A stretch of 64,000 nt of DNA. Source: Adiantum capillus-veneris (Eukaryota > Streptophyta > Polypodiopsida > Polypodiales > Pteridaceae). A program made the translations under genes and the position numbers. Where the stretch lies: assembly GCA_014529385.2 (NCBI GenBank), contig CM043956.1, positions 58,975,120-59,039,119 on the forward strand, given 5' to 3'. Each line of letters starts with the position of its first letter. The stretch's first letter is position 1. Shown piece after piece: positions 1 to 10,325 of this stretch. Below the pieces are notes generated by a model. That model did no database searches and was not told the origin of the DNA. It was given only the letters and a program-made list of their open reading frames with translations.

Positions 1-1516
1 GGAAACACTATCTAATGGGTGCTGGCTTAATAATTAAAATTGATCACCAAAGTATTGAGTACTTATTATCTCATCCCTAATAGATGATAGGCACATTAAG
101 TGGACTGCTTTTATTCAAAGTTCCAACCTGGCAAAGAAAACATTGTGGCTCATGCTTTGAGTTGAAGACCCTCTCTTAATAATCTATCTAATATTACGCA
201 AACTTTGTTTGATAATGTGCCTGATACTTATGCACAATATGATGATTTTAAAAACCACTTGGTTGCATATGCTTGAAAATTCAGTGCACACCTTTCTTGA
301 ATACACTATACAAGAAAATTTCCTTTACTTCAAATGAAACTTGTGTGTCACACTCATTGAAGAATTACATAAACCACCTTATGCGGGACATAGAGGTTTT
401 GCTACTACTTTTTAAAATTTATGTCGTGATTTTTATTGGCCTACTATGAAAAGTGATGTTAAATAGTATGTTTCATTTTGTTTAATTTTCCAAAAGATTA
501 AAACAGCAACATGTAAGAAATTAGGTTTGCTACACCCTCTCCCTATTCTTGAGAGACCTTGGGAACACATTTCTATGGACTTTATTACTGGTTTCCCACT
601 CACTGCTCACAAACATGACATGATTTGGACTATTATTGATCATTTCTCTAAGCAAGCATATTTTATTCCATGTAAGAAAACTCTCAGTGCACATCAAGCT
701 GCACTTTTCTTTTTAAAATATTTTTTTCTCATCATGGTTTAGAAAAAATAATTATATTTGATAAAGATTCTAAAATTTGTATTCCTTTTTGGACTACATT
801 TCTTAAAAATCGTGGCACTACACTTGACTTCACTTCTGCTTATGTGTCTTGTCAACCCAAGAAGTGAGATGATTACATGGATATTTTATAGTTTGCTTAT
901 AGCAACACCACTCACTCTACCACAAGTAAATCTCCATTCAAGATTGTGTATGGTCACTCTCTTCCTACTCGTGCTTCAAAAGTTTCTAACATTATGTCTA
1001 CTACTGATACTTTTGCTGTAAATTTTTATGAAATTTATGAAAGTGTATACTCTGCTAGTAAGCATTCACAAAAATTGTACACTAAGCATGCTAATAAGCA
1101 CCACAAAGCACATGAATTTAAAAAAAGAGATTATGTTATCTTTTGAATTGAAAAGAGAATAATTAAAAGTGTTGATACAAATGTTTTTGTCAAGCTTGCT
1201 CCTTGTTTTAATGGTCTATTCAAAATTTTTGACGTGATCAATAATGTTTCATTTGGTTTAGAATTACCTTCACAATGGCACATTCACAATGCATTTCACA
1301 TTAGTTATTACGACCCTTTCGAGGACCCCTACCACACATCATATATATGAGAAACCACCCACACTTCTAGATCAAGAAGAGCAACTCACCCATGAACAAA
1401 TAGTTGATCATGAAACCACAACCACACGCACTGGCATGGTTTATAATTGTTATCTTTTGAATTTTAAAGGCCACCCTAGAGAAGATGCTAAATGGATGCC
1501 TGATTTTTTTTCCTGA
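1..1516 (+). pseudogene. Ty3/gypsy chromovirus pol, 3' part (RNase H end, integrase, chromodomain)
   Basis: The first ~130 bases read, through breaks, as the end of a gypsy RNase H (KIDHQSIEYLLS). A zinc-binding integrase segment follows near 365-520 (HKPPYAGHRGF, DFYWPTMKSDV). The integrase core starts at 527 with PWEHISMDFITGFPL and DHFSKQAYFIPCK. Around 1060-1140 comes a post-core segment ending in KKRDYVIF. At 1373-1516 a chromodomain-like tail ends in FKGHPREDAKWMPDFF. Order and tail are those of plant chromoviruses, in which the chromodomain is thought to guide integration to chromatin. Several frames and stops are needed, so it is dead. Gag, protease and RT lie outside the window, if they survive. 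Family call is firm; lineage within chromoviruses is not. Confidence 0.8.
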
Positions 1517-1600
1517 AACTTCCTAGATCTCCTCCACACATTTCGTCACTCACGGTTTAGTTGATTCTCTATTCAACACAATCGAGGACAATTGCTATCC

Positions 1601-1910
1601 TTGGAGGGAGGTATGTTACAAAACTAGACACCCTCTTGCTGTACGTGGTTAACTACAATTGAGATAGCTAGAGCGTAATGGTTAATTACTATGCTATCTT
1701 CTATTTCTTTACTAACGGTGAGTTGATGACATGTAGATTCAAATTCTGGGAGTTGAGGAGAAGGCTTCGGCAAAAAATACATTCTTCGACCATTTTATAC
1801 TTGCACATTTTTAAAGGTCTTTTATCAATAAGCCACTATGGCTGCTTTGTAAGTAGGTTAGTGAGAAATCACCCTACAAGGGTCATGTAATAAGTGATAT
1901 GCTCCACTCA
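1601..1910 (+). repeat. polypurine tract and probable start of the 3' LTR of the chromovirus
   Basis: A purine run (ggagggaggta) ends at 1613 and is followed by TGTTACAAAACTAGAC, which has the TG start expected of an LTR, ~100 bases after the chromodomain ORF ends. No second LTR copy is in the window, so the right edge cannot be set. Within it, 1669-1750 has weak resemblance to tRNA-type A and B boxes. Confidence 0.5.
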
Positions 1911-2828
1911 TAAACGAAAGTGAAACTAAGTGTAAAAGAGGGACCTCCAATTTTTGGCATATCAAATATTAAATACCAAACTCCACAACACCTCTTGTGG
2001 AGTTTGGGGCTACAATATTTAGGCCATTGATTTGCAAGATTCCTCTATCTCTCTCTCTCTCTCTCATGCTATGTTGTGCTATGCTGTATGCTCTCTAATC
2101 TTGTCTACATTATCAGGATGTGGTTTTAAAGGGCCAAAAACTATGTTTTTGATGCTAAAAGTGGATATGTTTGAAGTAGTCAAAATGGAAGTTAATAGAC
2201 TAAAAAATTAGTACTCAAAATGCTCCACAGGGTTGTCTTTTTGGCACATTGCTCGGAGCTTAGATCAGTAAGATACGAAAGTTTGAAGTTGGGGAGAAGT
2301 TATGGTGAAGTCACGAAATATGATTTTTTCTCATTTGGGTGTCCTTGGTTTGAGGCATAGACAAACTCGAGAAGCATTAGGGTTTGCCAAGCTCAAAGGC
2401 AACATTGGATCTATTGGTTGGGCTTTACAACATGACAAAAGGGTTTTAAAGCTTCAAGCAAGAGGATTTTCAAAGTAGGGCCGGCCCTATCGGGCGCTCA
2501 CGAGTGTTTCTTGCGTGGTCTTGGGTGATGGTGGTGGCCGGTAGTAGGTGGAGCGCCGTTGACAATGTAGATGATGATGTGGCAACTTGGCGGGCATTCA
2601 CACAGGGGCTCTCCTAGGGCTCCCCTTTTATTGAAGGGGAAATGCACACCCCCTAGCAGTGTGGCACCGTCGTTGCCTTGGGGGAGGGTAGTGCACACGT
2701 GACTTGGGGCTCCAAGCAGGTTGAGTGAAAGTGGCAGTTTGCATGCACTAAAAAAAGGAAAGTCGGATAAAAATAGAGTGGCAAAAAATAGGATACCCTA
2801 TAAGGGCACGATTTTTTTGCCATTTTTG
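1911..2828. other. no gene seen; short (CT)n tract
   Basis: Only short broken ORFs occur here. A (CT)n tract lies at 2046-2065. A small inverted repeat (cccctttt / gaagggg) lies near 2622-2641. The stretch 2480-2710 is richer in GC than its surroundings, but no family is recognisable. Confidence 0.5.
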
Positions 2829-2909
2829 GGGGGGAGGAAAAATTCTGAGGAGGAGAGTTCTAGAGGAAGAGCTCATGGTAATCAAGGTTTCCATCTCTCT
2901 AGAACTTGA
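2829..2909 (+). repeat. gag-like repeat, copy 1 (second copy at 4994-5071)
   Basis: About 75 bases match 4994-5071 with few differences. Both read in one frame as EEESSRGRA(H/R)GNQGFH, a basic Ser/Arg/Gly-rich stretch like the linker after a gypsy gag. The copies lie ~2.17 kb apart in the same orientation, with the copia element 3327-4542 between them. Confidence 0.55.
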
Positions 2910-3321
2910 TGGATAAGGAAGGAAAAGGGACATCCAGGGCATGAGGGTAAAGAAGGCTATGTGGATGAGTTAAGGAGAAGTAAAGCAAGTAGCCTAAGAT
3001 GAAGAAGTGCTGAAGATGAAGTAATTGGGTACGTATCAGCTTACCACAAGATTTAAGATTGAAATATGAAGATAGGGTTTATGTGCTTGAGGGATTTGGA
3101 AAAAAGAAAGGGGAGCTCTATATCAGATGAGAGGATCACCGATGTTTGCAGTAAGGGCCACTCTATGTTCATTGGGGAGGTCGAGTGCATGCGGCTATGA
3201 GGTCCTATACATGCATCAAGAAGACTCCAATATCATGATTCATTGAGAAACAAGCGATGATTTTGATTGACTATCAACGTGGAGCTATTGACAAAACTTT
3301 ACCCATAGTTTTTTTAATCAC
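2910..3321. other. no gene seen
   Basis: Anonymous, A-rich sequence with no ORF of note. It is the left flank of the copia element; its last five bases before the LTR (3322-3326) are the target-site copy CATTA. Confidence 0.5.
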
Positions 3322-3326
3322 CATTA

Positions 3327-3603
3327 TGTAGACATGTAGTAGTGTTAGTGTGTATACGCGCTTCACCAGGGGCACTTTTCTCCCACTGGGTTTTTCCCCC
3401 TGGACATCTGGTGTGAAAGGACACCTTATCTCTTAGGGTTTCATATAAGCTTTGTAGCTCTGATTTTGTATACTCTATTATTCTAATACAGAGAGAGAGA
3501 CTACAGAGATCTCGTACGCAAGCTCTGTGTCTTCTCCTTCTCCATCTTCTTCCTACTCTGAGTTGTTGTCTTCCTTCTGTTTCCTGTTTCATCATCTTCA
3601 ACA
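3327..3603 (+). repeat. 5' LTR of the deleted copia element
   Basis: 277 bp, TG...CA ends, ~97% identical to the 3' copy by eye. Long minus-strand ORFs across this LTR and its partner (sharing KMMKQETEGRQQLR) are products of LTR duplication, not genes. Confidence 0.93.
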
Positions 3604-3647
3604 ATTGGCCTGCCAATGATGCATACCTGGGCTGTGCATAAATCTGC

Positions 3648-4217
3648 TTGCTTGTGAAGCACATACTTCGTTACCTTTCAGGTACCCCTAATCTTGCCAT
3701 GTTCTTTCCAAGGGGGCATATGTATGGAAAGCACAGTTCTATGCAGCTTCTTGGTTACAACGATTCAGATTGGGTTGGTGATTTTGACACACGACATTCC
3801 ACAAGTGGCAATTGTTTTTTCTTGGGAAATGCATGTATATCTTGGCTAAGCAAGAAGCAACCCACAGTGGCTACATCAACTTGTGAAGCTGAGTACAGGG
3901 CAGCTTTCACGGCAACAGTTGATTGTGTATGGATACGCAGGTTATTGGCAGATCTTTGTGAGTGTCAACAGGCACCCACTACCATTTTCACTGACAGTCG
4001 GAGTGCTATGGCAGTTGCAAGGAATCCAGTATTTCATGCAAGAACAAAGCACATAGAGGTTCACTACCACTATGTCAGGGAAAGGCTACATGCAGGGGAG
4101 ATCACACTAACTTACTGTCCTACACATGATAACATTGCAGATCTATTTACGAAGGCGTTATCACGAGAAAAGTTTGAAGCTTTCCGAAAAGCTTTGGGCT
4201 TACTCTCATACACATGA
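3648..4217 (+). pseudogene. copia RT/RNase H C-terminal remnant
   Basis: An open frame of ~190 codons covering the end of RT and all of RNase H. It starts with KHILRYLSGTPNLAMFF. It then has the RNase H landmarks DSDWVGDFDTRHSTSG, ISWLSKKQPTVATSTCEAEY (the CEAEY acid cluster), FTDSRSAMAVARNP, HIEVHYHYVRERL and ADLFTKALSREKFEAFRKAL. It is closely related to the RNase H of the copia element at 24251-29415, so the two are sister families. No start codon is expected: this was the tail of a ~1,300-residue Gag-Pol, and everything upstream is deleted. Confidence 0.9.
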
Positions 4218-4264
4218 TGATCTGCTACCTTGTACGGATTCACACTATCACTACAGGGGGGATT

Positions 4265-4542
4265 TGTAGACATGTAGTAGTGTTAGTGTGTATACGCGGA
4301 GTCACCAGGGGCACTTTTCTCCCACTGGGTTTTTCCCCCTGGACATCTGGTGTGAAAGGACACCTTATCTCTTAGGGTTTCATATAAGCCTTGTTGCTCT
4401 GAGTTTGTATACTCTATTATTCTAATACAGAGAGAGAGACTACAGAGATCTCGTACGCAAGCTCTGTGTCTTTTCCTTCTCCATCTTCTTCCTAATCTGA
4501 GTTGTTGTCTTCCTTCTGTTTCCTGTTTCATCATCTTCAACA
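4265..4542 (+). repeat. 3' LTR of the deleted copia element
   Basis: 278 bp, preceded by the polypurine tract and followed by the TSD copy CATTA at 4543-4547. Confidence 0.93.
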
Positions 4543-4699
4543 CATTAGACCACAACTTGTATAGTTTATTCAAATCTTAATAATATCATTCTCATTTTGG
4601 GTCCTTGTTAGCATTCATTTTTCTCTTCCTGCTCTCTTCTCTCTTTACCATCTCTCATAGCCAGAGGCCCCGTGCCTTCCTGGATCACTTTGCAAACCC

Positions 4700-5071
4700 A
4701 TATCCCCAACATCTTTGGTGAACCCGATGTGAAACAAGCTAGGGTGGGAAATTTTTGCAGAGGACGATATCTACGTTGCAGGAGGTAGCAATGCAAAAAA
4801 TGATGGAACAGCTTGCTGCATATATGCAACAACAATAGGCTACCCAACAACAACATAATCTGCATGAGCGAATTTGTAGAGCTCAACATACCATTTTTGG
4901 ATAAATTGTAACGGATTGAAGCCTGAGATATTACCAAATTTTGCAATATCTACAAGAAATCTATGGAAGATAATGGAATTGACAATCAAAATGCAGTAGA
5001 GGGGGGAAAAAGTTATGAGGAGGAGAGTTCTAGAGGGAGAGCTCGTGGTAATCAAGGTTTCCATTTCTCTC
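4700..5071 (+). pseudogene. gypsy-like leader and gag N-terminal fragment
   Basis: The bases tttggtgaacccgatgtgaa near 4715 resemble the leader/PBS region after a plant gypsy LTR. From about 4784 a broken frame rich in Met and Gln follows (AMQKMMEQLAAYMQQQ, stop, ATQQQHNLHERICRAQH), like the start of a gypsy gag. From 4994 it runs into the Ser/Arg/Gly repeat also found at 2829-2909. Several stops; weak but coherent. Confidence 0.45.
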
Positions 5072-5475
5072 TCCATCATTATAAGGCTCTCACATACCTT
5101 ATGCTCTATTAATCATAATTATAACTTTGCTTAGACTTTTGTAAGGAGCTTAAACTCCTTAATTCTCATTAAATCCAACTTACAATGCCGTTAATGGCCC
5201 GCTTTGGCAACCAAGCTTTAAATCTTGTCTATGCTATCAATTTCAAGTCTTTAATGCTTTATTTACATTGTCAAAGTGGTTGTTATCCTACTGTTTGGTG
5301 TTGAGCATCTTCTCCCTCTCTCTTTTCCCACAACAAATAGCTCGGTGCTGTCTCAGCTCCCCTCTCAAACACCATAACCCCCAACATTGATAGTCTTGTA
5401 GTTGCTGATATAGGTGATATTGTCATTGTGGTCACATAGGGATTTATGAGGCAATGGAAACAATGCATGTGAGAT
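5072..5475. other. no gene seen
   Basis: AT-rich anonymous sequence with no usable ORF and no repeat recognised elsewhere in the window. Confidence 0.5.
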
Positions 5476-5479
5476 GCAG

Positions 5480-5668
5480 AGATGGTTTTGACAGATGCTA
5501 GACTAGTGCTTCATATGTCAATGACGGTGATGCCATGTTCACCTTTAGCATTTCTCTTGCTTACATGTCTTCAAGAGATGGTTTTGATAGATGCTAGGCT
5601 AGTGCAGACACCAGTGACGGTGATGCCACGTTCACCTTTAACATTTCTCTTGCTTATATGTTTTCAAG
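5480..5668 (+). repeat. tandem duplication (96 and 93 bp) inside a copia fragment
   Basis: Two head-to-tail copies (from 5480 and from 5576) start gagatggttttga and end cttcaa. In one frame each reads as DGDA(M/T)FTF(S/N)ISLAYM followed by the start of the next copy. The second copy leads straight into the protease motif at ~5690. It is a duplication of the linker in front of the copia protease. Confidence 0.7.
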
Positions 5669-5995
5669 AGGTGGCACTTATTCTCGTTGGTTGCTAGATG
5701 AGGAAGCAATGTTTCATGTCACACCACATCGTGAGTGGTTTATCACTTTTTCTAGTGGGAGCTTGGGTTGTGTGCACTTGGCCAATGGTTTGGCATTTCA
5801 TGTTGCATGTAGGAGATGTTTACTTGTCAGTACCTATTGGTGAATCCTATATGGTACAATATGTGCGATGTGCTCCTTAGCTAAGACAGATTTTGATCTC
5901 AATGAGATAGTTAGTAGATCGTGGGTGTCAAATACCGCTTAGAGAGTAGTCTTTCCAGAGGCATTGCGGATCAATAGTGATTGCCTAGGGAGCCC
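5660..5995 (+). pseudogene. Ty1/copia protease fragment
   Basis: Around 5690 a frame reads SRWLLDEEAMFHVTPHREWF. This is the copia aspartic-protease region, in which the family has W(I/L)LDSGAS.HV..; here the catalytic DSG triad reads DEE. After a frame change it continues GDVYLSVPIGESYMVQYVRC, then LRQILIS and LVDRGC, matching the stretch between protease and integrase in copia polyproteins. Stops and frameshifts are frequent. There is no LTR beside it, and it is unlike the other two copia copies in the window. Confidence 0.7.
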
Positions 5996-6383
5996 ACAAT
6001 GTCTTGGTATGCATGTATCTAAGGTACGAGACGACAAAGTATTGCTTTTGTAGCTGGCATGTGATGAGCAAGAGATGAGATGTGTCTTCTTTGCAAGTGA
6101 GCTCCAACATGCTCACAAGAAAAAGCATGTAGCTGTGCAGCATATGTTAGTGGACTTTGCAAACGTAGAGGTGGAGTGGGATTTCTTTGGTGAGACACAA
6201 AAGGTGTTGTCAAAGTATATGGAGATAGAGGAAGAGGAGGTTTGCTCCCTAGAGACATAGGTAGGAATTGACAGACATGGATGCTCATGCTGGAGGTTGA
6301 TGAGTTGATTCCATGACACATAGTTTGGCCTATGGATGAGAGGGACATAGCCATCCCAGTGTCAACGGTGAAACATACATACG

Positions 6384-6510
6384 TGATGAGTAGTCCTGAT
6401 AATGCAGTGCATACAGATAGCACTGAGGAGTCTAGTACATCTAGCACTGATGAGTAGTCCTGATAATGCAGTGCATACAGATAGCACTGAGGAGTCTAGT
6501 ACATCTAGGT
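6384..6510. repeat. exact tandem duplication, 64 bp period
   Basis: A 64 bp unit starting tgatgagtagtcctgat occurs at 6384 and again at 6448. The copies are essentially identical, so the duplication is recent relative to the decayed surroundings. Confidence 0.85.
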
Positions 6511-7023
6511 TTGCGTAGCTCCTCATGCGTCTCATGTACGACCAACTAGTGTCAAGGCCAGCTATAGTAGGAGCATTTGAAGTAGAGATTTTCAATCATA
6601 TGATGGTTGACACTAGCATGATGCATTGTGGAGCTATACAGACTATACACAGATGTCTGCAAGATTTACATGTAGGCTCTAGCATGGAAATGCATGCTTG
6701 CTTATCACAAGAGCCAATAAGGATGGATTTAGATGGAGTGAGTGAGCCAACGGGCGTAGGTTGAGAGAGTCTCTCACCTATTTTCTTGCACATACTAGTA
6801 GTTTAGCTAGTAGGACACACTTATCAGCGCATTCACCTTTTAAGTGGAAGGTTGTTGGGTAAAGACAGCATGTGCCCTGCCATAGGACGGACATCCAATT
6901 CCCGTTGCCCACTGACCTCACTAAGGCTCACTTATTCTTTATATATATAAAAAAAACAAAGAGTGAGTGTTGCTTTAGGCCACTTGGATCCAACCCAATG
7001 TGCTCTCTCTCTCTCTCTCTCTC
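6511..7023. other. no gene seen; (CT)n at the right end
   Basis: Anonymous sequence ending in a (CT)n tract at about 7003-7023, which abuts the 5' LTR of the gypsy element. Confidence 0.5.
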
Positions 7024-7528
7024 TCTAGACGATTGAGACAGTCTCACTAAGTGGGAACATTCTCTTAAGAGACGGCTAGTGAATTAGTCAAGTAATTACT
7101 ACGGTAATTACTATGGTAAACCCAAGGTATATACATAGGGCCCATTACATTGTAATCGGGTTGGCATTTGGGTTAGCATAATCTTGAGCATAGTCGGATT
7201 AGCATTTTGGCGGCATTTGTACTTGAGTTGTCAATCATTGGTAGTTGTTGTCGATTGTACTCTATATGTAAATCACATCATACTCACTATAATCTCTCAT
7301 TTGTATTCCAATCACGACAAATATTCCAGTACACTTACTTCGTATTCAGTACTCTAATCTAAATCTGAATATTATTCTCAGTACATAGTCTGGTTCTCAT
7401 TCCAGTAGATAAATTCGAGTTCAGTTTCTGATTCTCTATCCAGTTGACTGTCTAAACTAATACATCATCAGTAGCCGAAATATTCTAACACTAGAATTAA
7501 CTATCTTAAGAGATCAGCTCCAATTCCA
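7024..7528 (+). repeat. 5' LTR of the gypsy element
   Basis: Aligned to 17605-18101. It contains a 12 bp internal duplication (taattactacgg) absent from the 3' copy and a TATA-like stretch (ggtatatacata) near 7127. The right edge is set where similarity to the 3' LTR stops (about caattcca), so it may be off by a few bases. Confidence 0.85.
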
Positions 7529-7602
7529 TTTTGGCAATCATGGTGGCTTGAGCTGAAGCTCGTTGACTGAAAGACTCTTCTCCCAGTTGGAAGTTTTCAG
7601 CA

Positions 7603-9100
7603 ATGGCACCCAAACCCAGTCGTGGCCGGAAGTCCACCATCTGTGTTGATCCTATTCTTGAGGAGTCGGGAAGAGAGTCTGACCCTAAGCAAGAGAAGGT
7701 GGCTGACACTGAGGCTCACGAGGAGCATAGTCAGGCTGATGAGACGCATGACTCACAGTAGTCGAGTCATTCTCGACGCAGACGGGCAGAAAGGGAAGCA
7801 CGGAAAGCCAAGAGTTCTCGGTCCCGGCAGGGGGATGAGGGTACCAAGGGAAGTAAAGGCAGTCACCACACTTCTAGCCGGCATGCCAAAGAGAACACTG
7901 ACACAGAGACAGAAACAGACATTGATTGGGATGCAGACACTGACAATTGCAAGAAGACTTCCAAGCACCGTTATGAATCCAAGAAGAGAAGCGGCAGAAT
8001 CAGTGGTAATTGGAATGATTACATAGCTTCCCTAAAAATTTCTTTTCCAATATTCAAGGGAGGTAAGAAGGATGATCCAGACGTTCACATACAGGCTTTT
8101 GAGCAGTATGCTGAACTGAAAAATATTGATGAAGATGATTGGGGGGAATACTTTCGGCAAACCTTGAAGGAGGCAGCGAGAAAGTGGTATTACCATAACC
8201 CCTCCCGTCAGCTCAGATCATACAACAAATTGCTTAAAGCCTTCAGACTAGAGTATTTCGACAACAGAGGTGATGAAGATATCCTCTGTGAACTGGATAA
8301 GATCAAGCAGCGGAATCTATCAGTCCGAAGTTATGTGGAAAAAATCAAGGAGCTAACCAGGCAGTTATAGGAACCGCCATCTGAGAAGAGGTTGAGGGCA
8401 TAGTTTTTGAATGGTTTTAGAAGCAAAAAGCTTAAGGAGCAGGAGGTACTAGCTCCAACCAAGAAATTCAATGATCTGGTACAACGGGCACTGAAGCTGG
8501 AACAACAGGCCAAGAAGGAAAAGAGAGCCACAAAAAGAGAAGATCTAGTAGCAGTAGCTCTGCTACTAAGAGTTCTGATTCTAGTGAGGTGTCCAGCAGC
8601 TCTGAAAGCAGATCTAATGAAAAGTCCGAGGATAAGTCAAAGAAGAGATCTTGGACCAAGAAGATTGAAGAAATGGCTAGATAGATTGCGGAGATTAGCC
8701 ACACTAGACAGCCAGTTCGAAAGATGGAGACTTGGTGTTCGAAATTCAAATCCAAGGATCATATCTCCAATGAGTGCCCACAATGTACTTACTGTAAGGC
8801 TTTTGGTCATTTATGGAACAATTGTAGTATCAGGATTCATCACTTTTAAGAAGTGCAAAGACCTGTCACAGTGGTAGCCTATACTGAACCAGTGAAAGTA
8901 GAACCCGCCAAAGTATCTCAAGAGGAGAGACCAAGTACCAGTGGTACTGGGCAAGGACGCGGCCGATTCTAAATGGGTATGGGCCGAGGCAGAGGGCGTG
9001 GCAACTTCCAAAGTCGGAGTATGAATTGCTACACTTGTAAGAAGTACGGCCATTTCGCAGCCCAATGCCCAGACGCACCTGCTCAACTACTGCTACTGAG
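7603..9100 (+). pseudogene. gypsy gag
   Basis: Gag (capsid/nucleocapsid) starts at the ATG at 7603, ~75 bases after the LTR. The N-terminal ~150 codons are charged and Ser/Arg-rich. A Retrotrans_gag segment covers about 8030-8370 (FPIFKGGKKDDPDVHIQAF, EAARKWYY, KIKQRNLSVRSYVEKI). Two CCHC zinc knuckles are visible: CTYCKAFGHLWNNC near 8785 and CYTCKKYGHFAAQC near 9030. In-frame TAG stops lie at 7759, 8368 and 8401. A frameshift near 8530, in an A-rich run, moves the Ser-rich linker and first knuckle to another frame. So the capsid-like fold region and both knuckles remain, but no full Gag can be made. Confidence 0.88.
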
Positions 9101-9421
9101 GCTAAGGCACCAGAGCCAGTCCCAGTACGGGTAGTCACAAGAAGCAAGGGTGTAGTAATTGAAGAAATTCTAGATACTTCAGAGAAACCAGTCACTACTG
9201 ATAGTAGCAAGTGGGCTCAACAAAGAGAAATTTGGAAGTCCAAGGGTAAAGAGAAGGTGGTAGATGAATGGCAAGAGCAGAGAGAACTAACGGCTAAAAT
9301 CACGGAGGATTTAGCCATGAAGCTGCCAGAGCAGCCAGAAAGTTCCGAAGCCCGAGTCATTTAGAAGATACGAGCCCAATCAACTGAGAAAGATTAGTCA
9401 ATACCGGGCATACCTGAGACC

Positions 9422-10317
9422 ATGCTGGCTGCGATACAAGGAATGGCTGATGAACTGAGAGTTGATGGAAGGATTGGAAAAACTGCAAGAGAGGAATGGC
9501 AAGGTGAAGATACAACCAGTTCTTCAAGATCTAACAACCAGTCTGACCAAGAGAAAGAAGAAATCCATGTTAAAATTTGTGATAGAATTCAGAAGTTGAC
9601 TGTAGAGCTGGAGGATCTCAGAAAAACCTTGCCTGAAGTGGAAAACTTCATCAGACAGCGCAAGAAAGCTGAAGCGGAGGCAGAACAATGGACCTGACGG
9701 TCGTCTGAGATGATGAAGTTTCGCTCATTCAGGTGGACTACAAGGTTAGGAAGCAATGGGAACCTCTTTCAAGTGTTATCTTGGATGGAGGAGCAGGAGT
9801 CAATATAATGGGAGTTCATCTCCAGCAGAGAATGGGCATCACGAATCTAAAGGCAACACCATTTAAAGTGCAAATTGCAGATCACAGAGTGGTACAAGCT
9901 ATATGCATGATTGAAAATATGCAGATAAGAGTAGGCAGGGAAAAATTTAAAACCAGCTTCTTAGTTCTGGATGTGCAAGGGGCATATGGGATGCTGCTAG
10001 GGCACCCATGGTTGAGAACGACACATGCTGTTCATGACTATGAAAATCAAACCTTAACCATAGAAGGGGCCAGCGGTAGAATTCAGATCCAGACGAACAA
10101 TACTAGGAGATGGAGAAAAGAGCTGAGGCCGAAGGAATTATGTCAGAAGTATAAGGCAAAGAAGATCGAACGGATGTTAGCAGCTCTGAACATATTTCCT
10201 TTAGCAGAGATTGACTTGAATGCAGTTTTATTGAATAAAGAGCAGGCCGACAAGCAGAAAAAGAAATTCCAGATCAGTTTACTGAAATCAACACAGGGGA
10301 AAGATCAATTCAGTTAA
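9422..10317 (+). pseudogene. gypsy gag-pol linker and aspartic protease
   Basis: A charged linker (9422-9697, coiled-coil-like, rich in Glu and Lys) leads into the protease at 9733-10317. The catalytic motif is VILDGGAGVNIMG, with DGG where most gypsy proteases have DSG or DTG. The second landmark is MLLGHPWLRTTHAVHDY near 9990, typical of plant gypsy proteases. The frame ends at 10317 (TAA) and RT begins in another frame at about 10326, so a frameshift or lost linker separates them. Confidence 0.85.
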
Positions 10318-10325
10318 CTGGGAGG

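Larger units (their letters stand above)
3327..4542 (+). mobile_element. internally deleted Ty1/copia element with 5 bp TSD
   Basis: Two LTRs (3327-3603 and 4265-4542) begin TGTAGACATG and end TTCAACA, and differ at only about seven positions. The element is bracketed by CATTA at 3322-3326 and 4543-4547, a perfect 5 bp target-site duplication. After the 5' LTR only attgg of the primer-binding site survives (3604-3608). The sequence then jumps to the end of pol. A polypurine tract (caggggggatt) ends at 4264. So gag, protease, integrase and most of RT were lost inside an element whose ends and TSD are intact. This copy must have moved either before the deletion or in trans. Confidence 0.93.

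Noticed and set aside
3314-3664. Minus-strand ORF with a twin at 4283-4573
   Set aside because: Both lie in the two LTRs of the deleted copia element; the resemblance is LTR identity.
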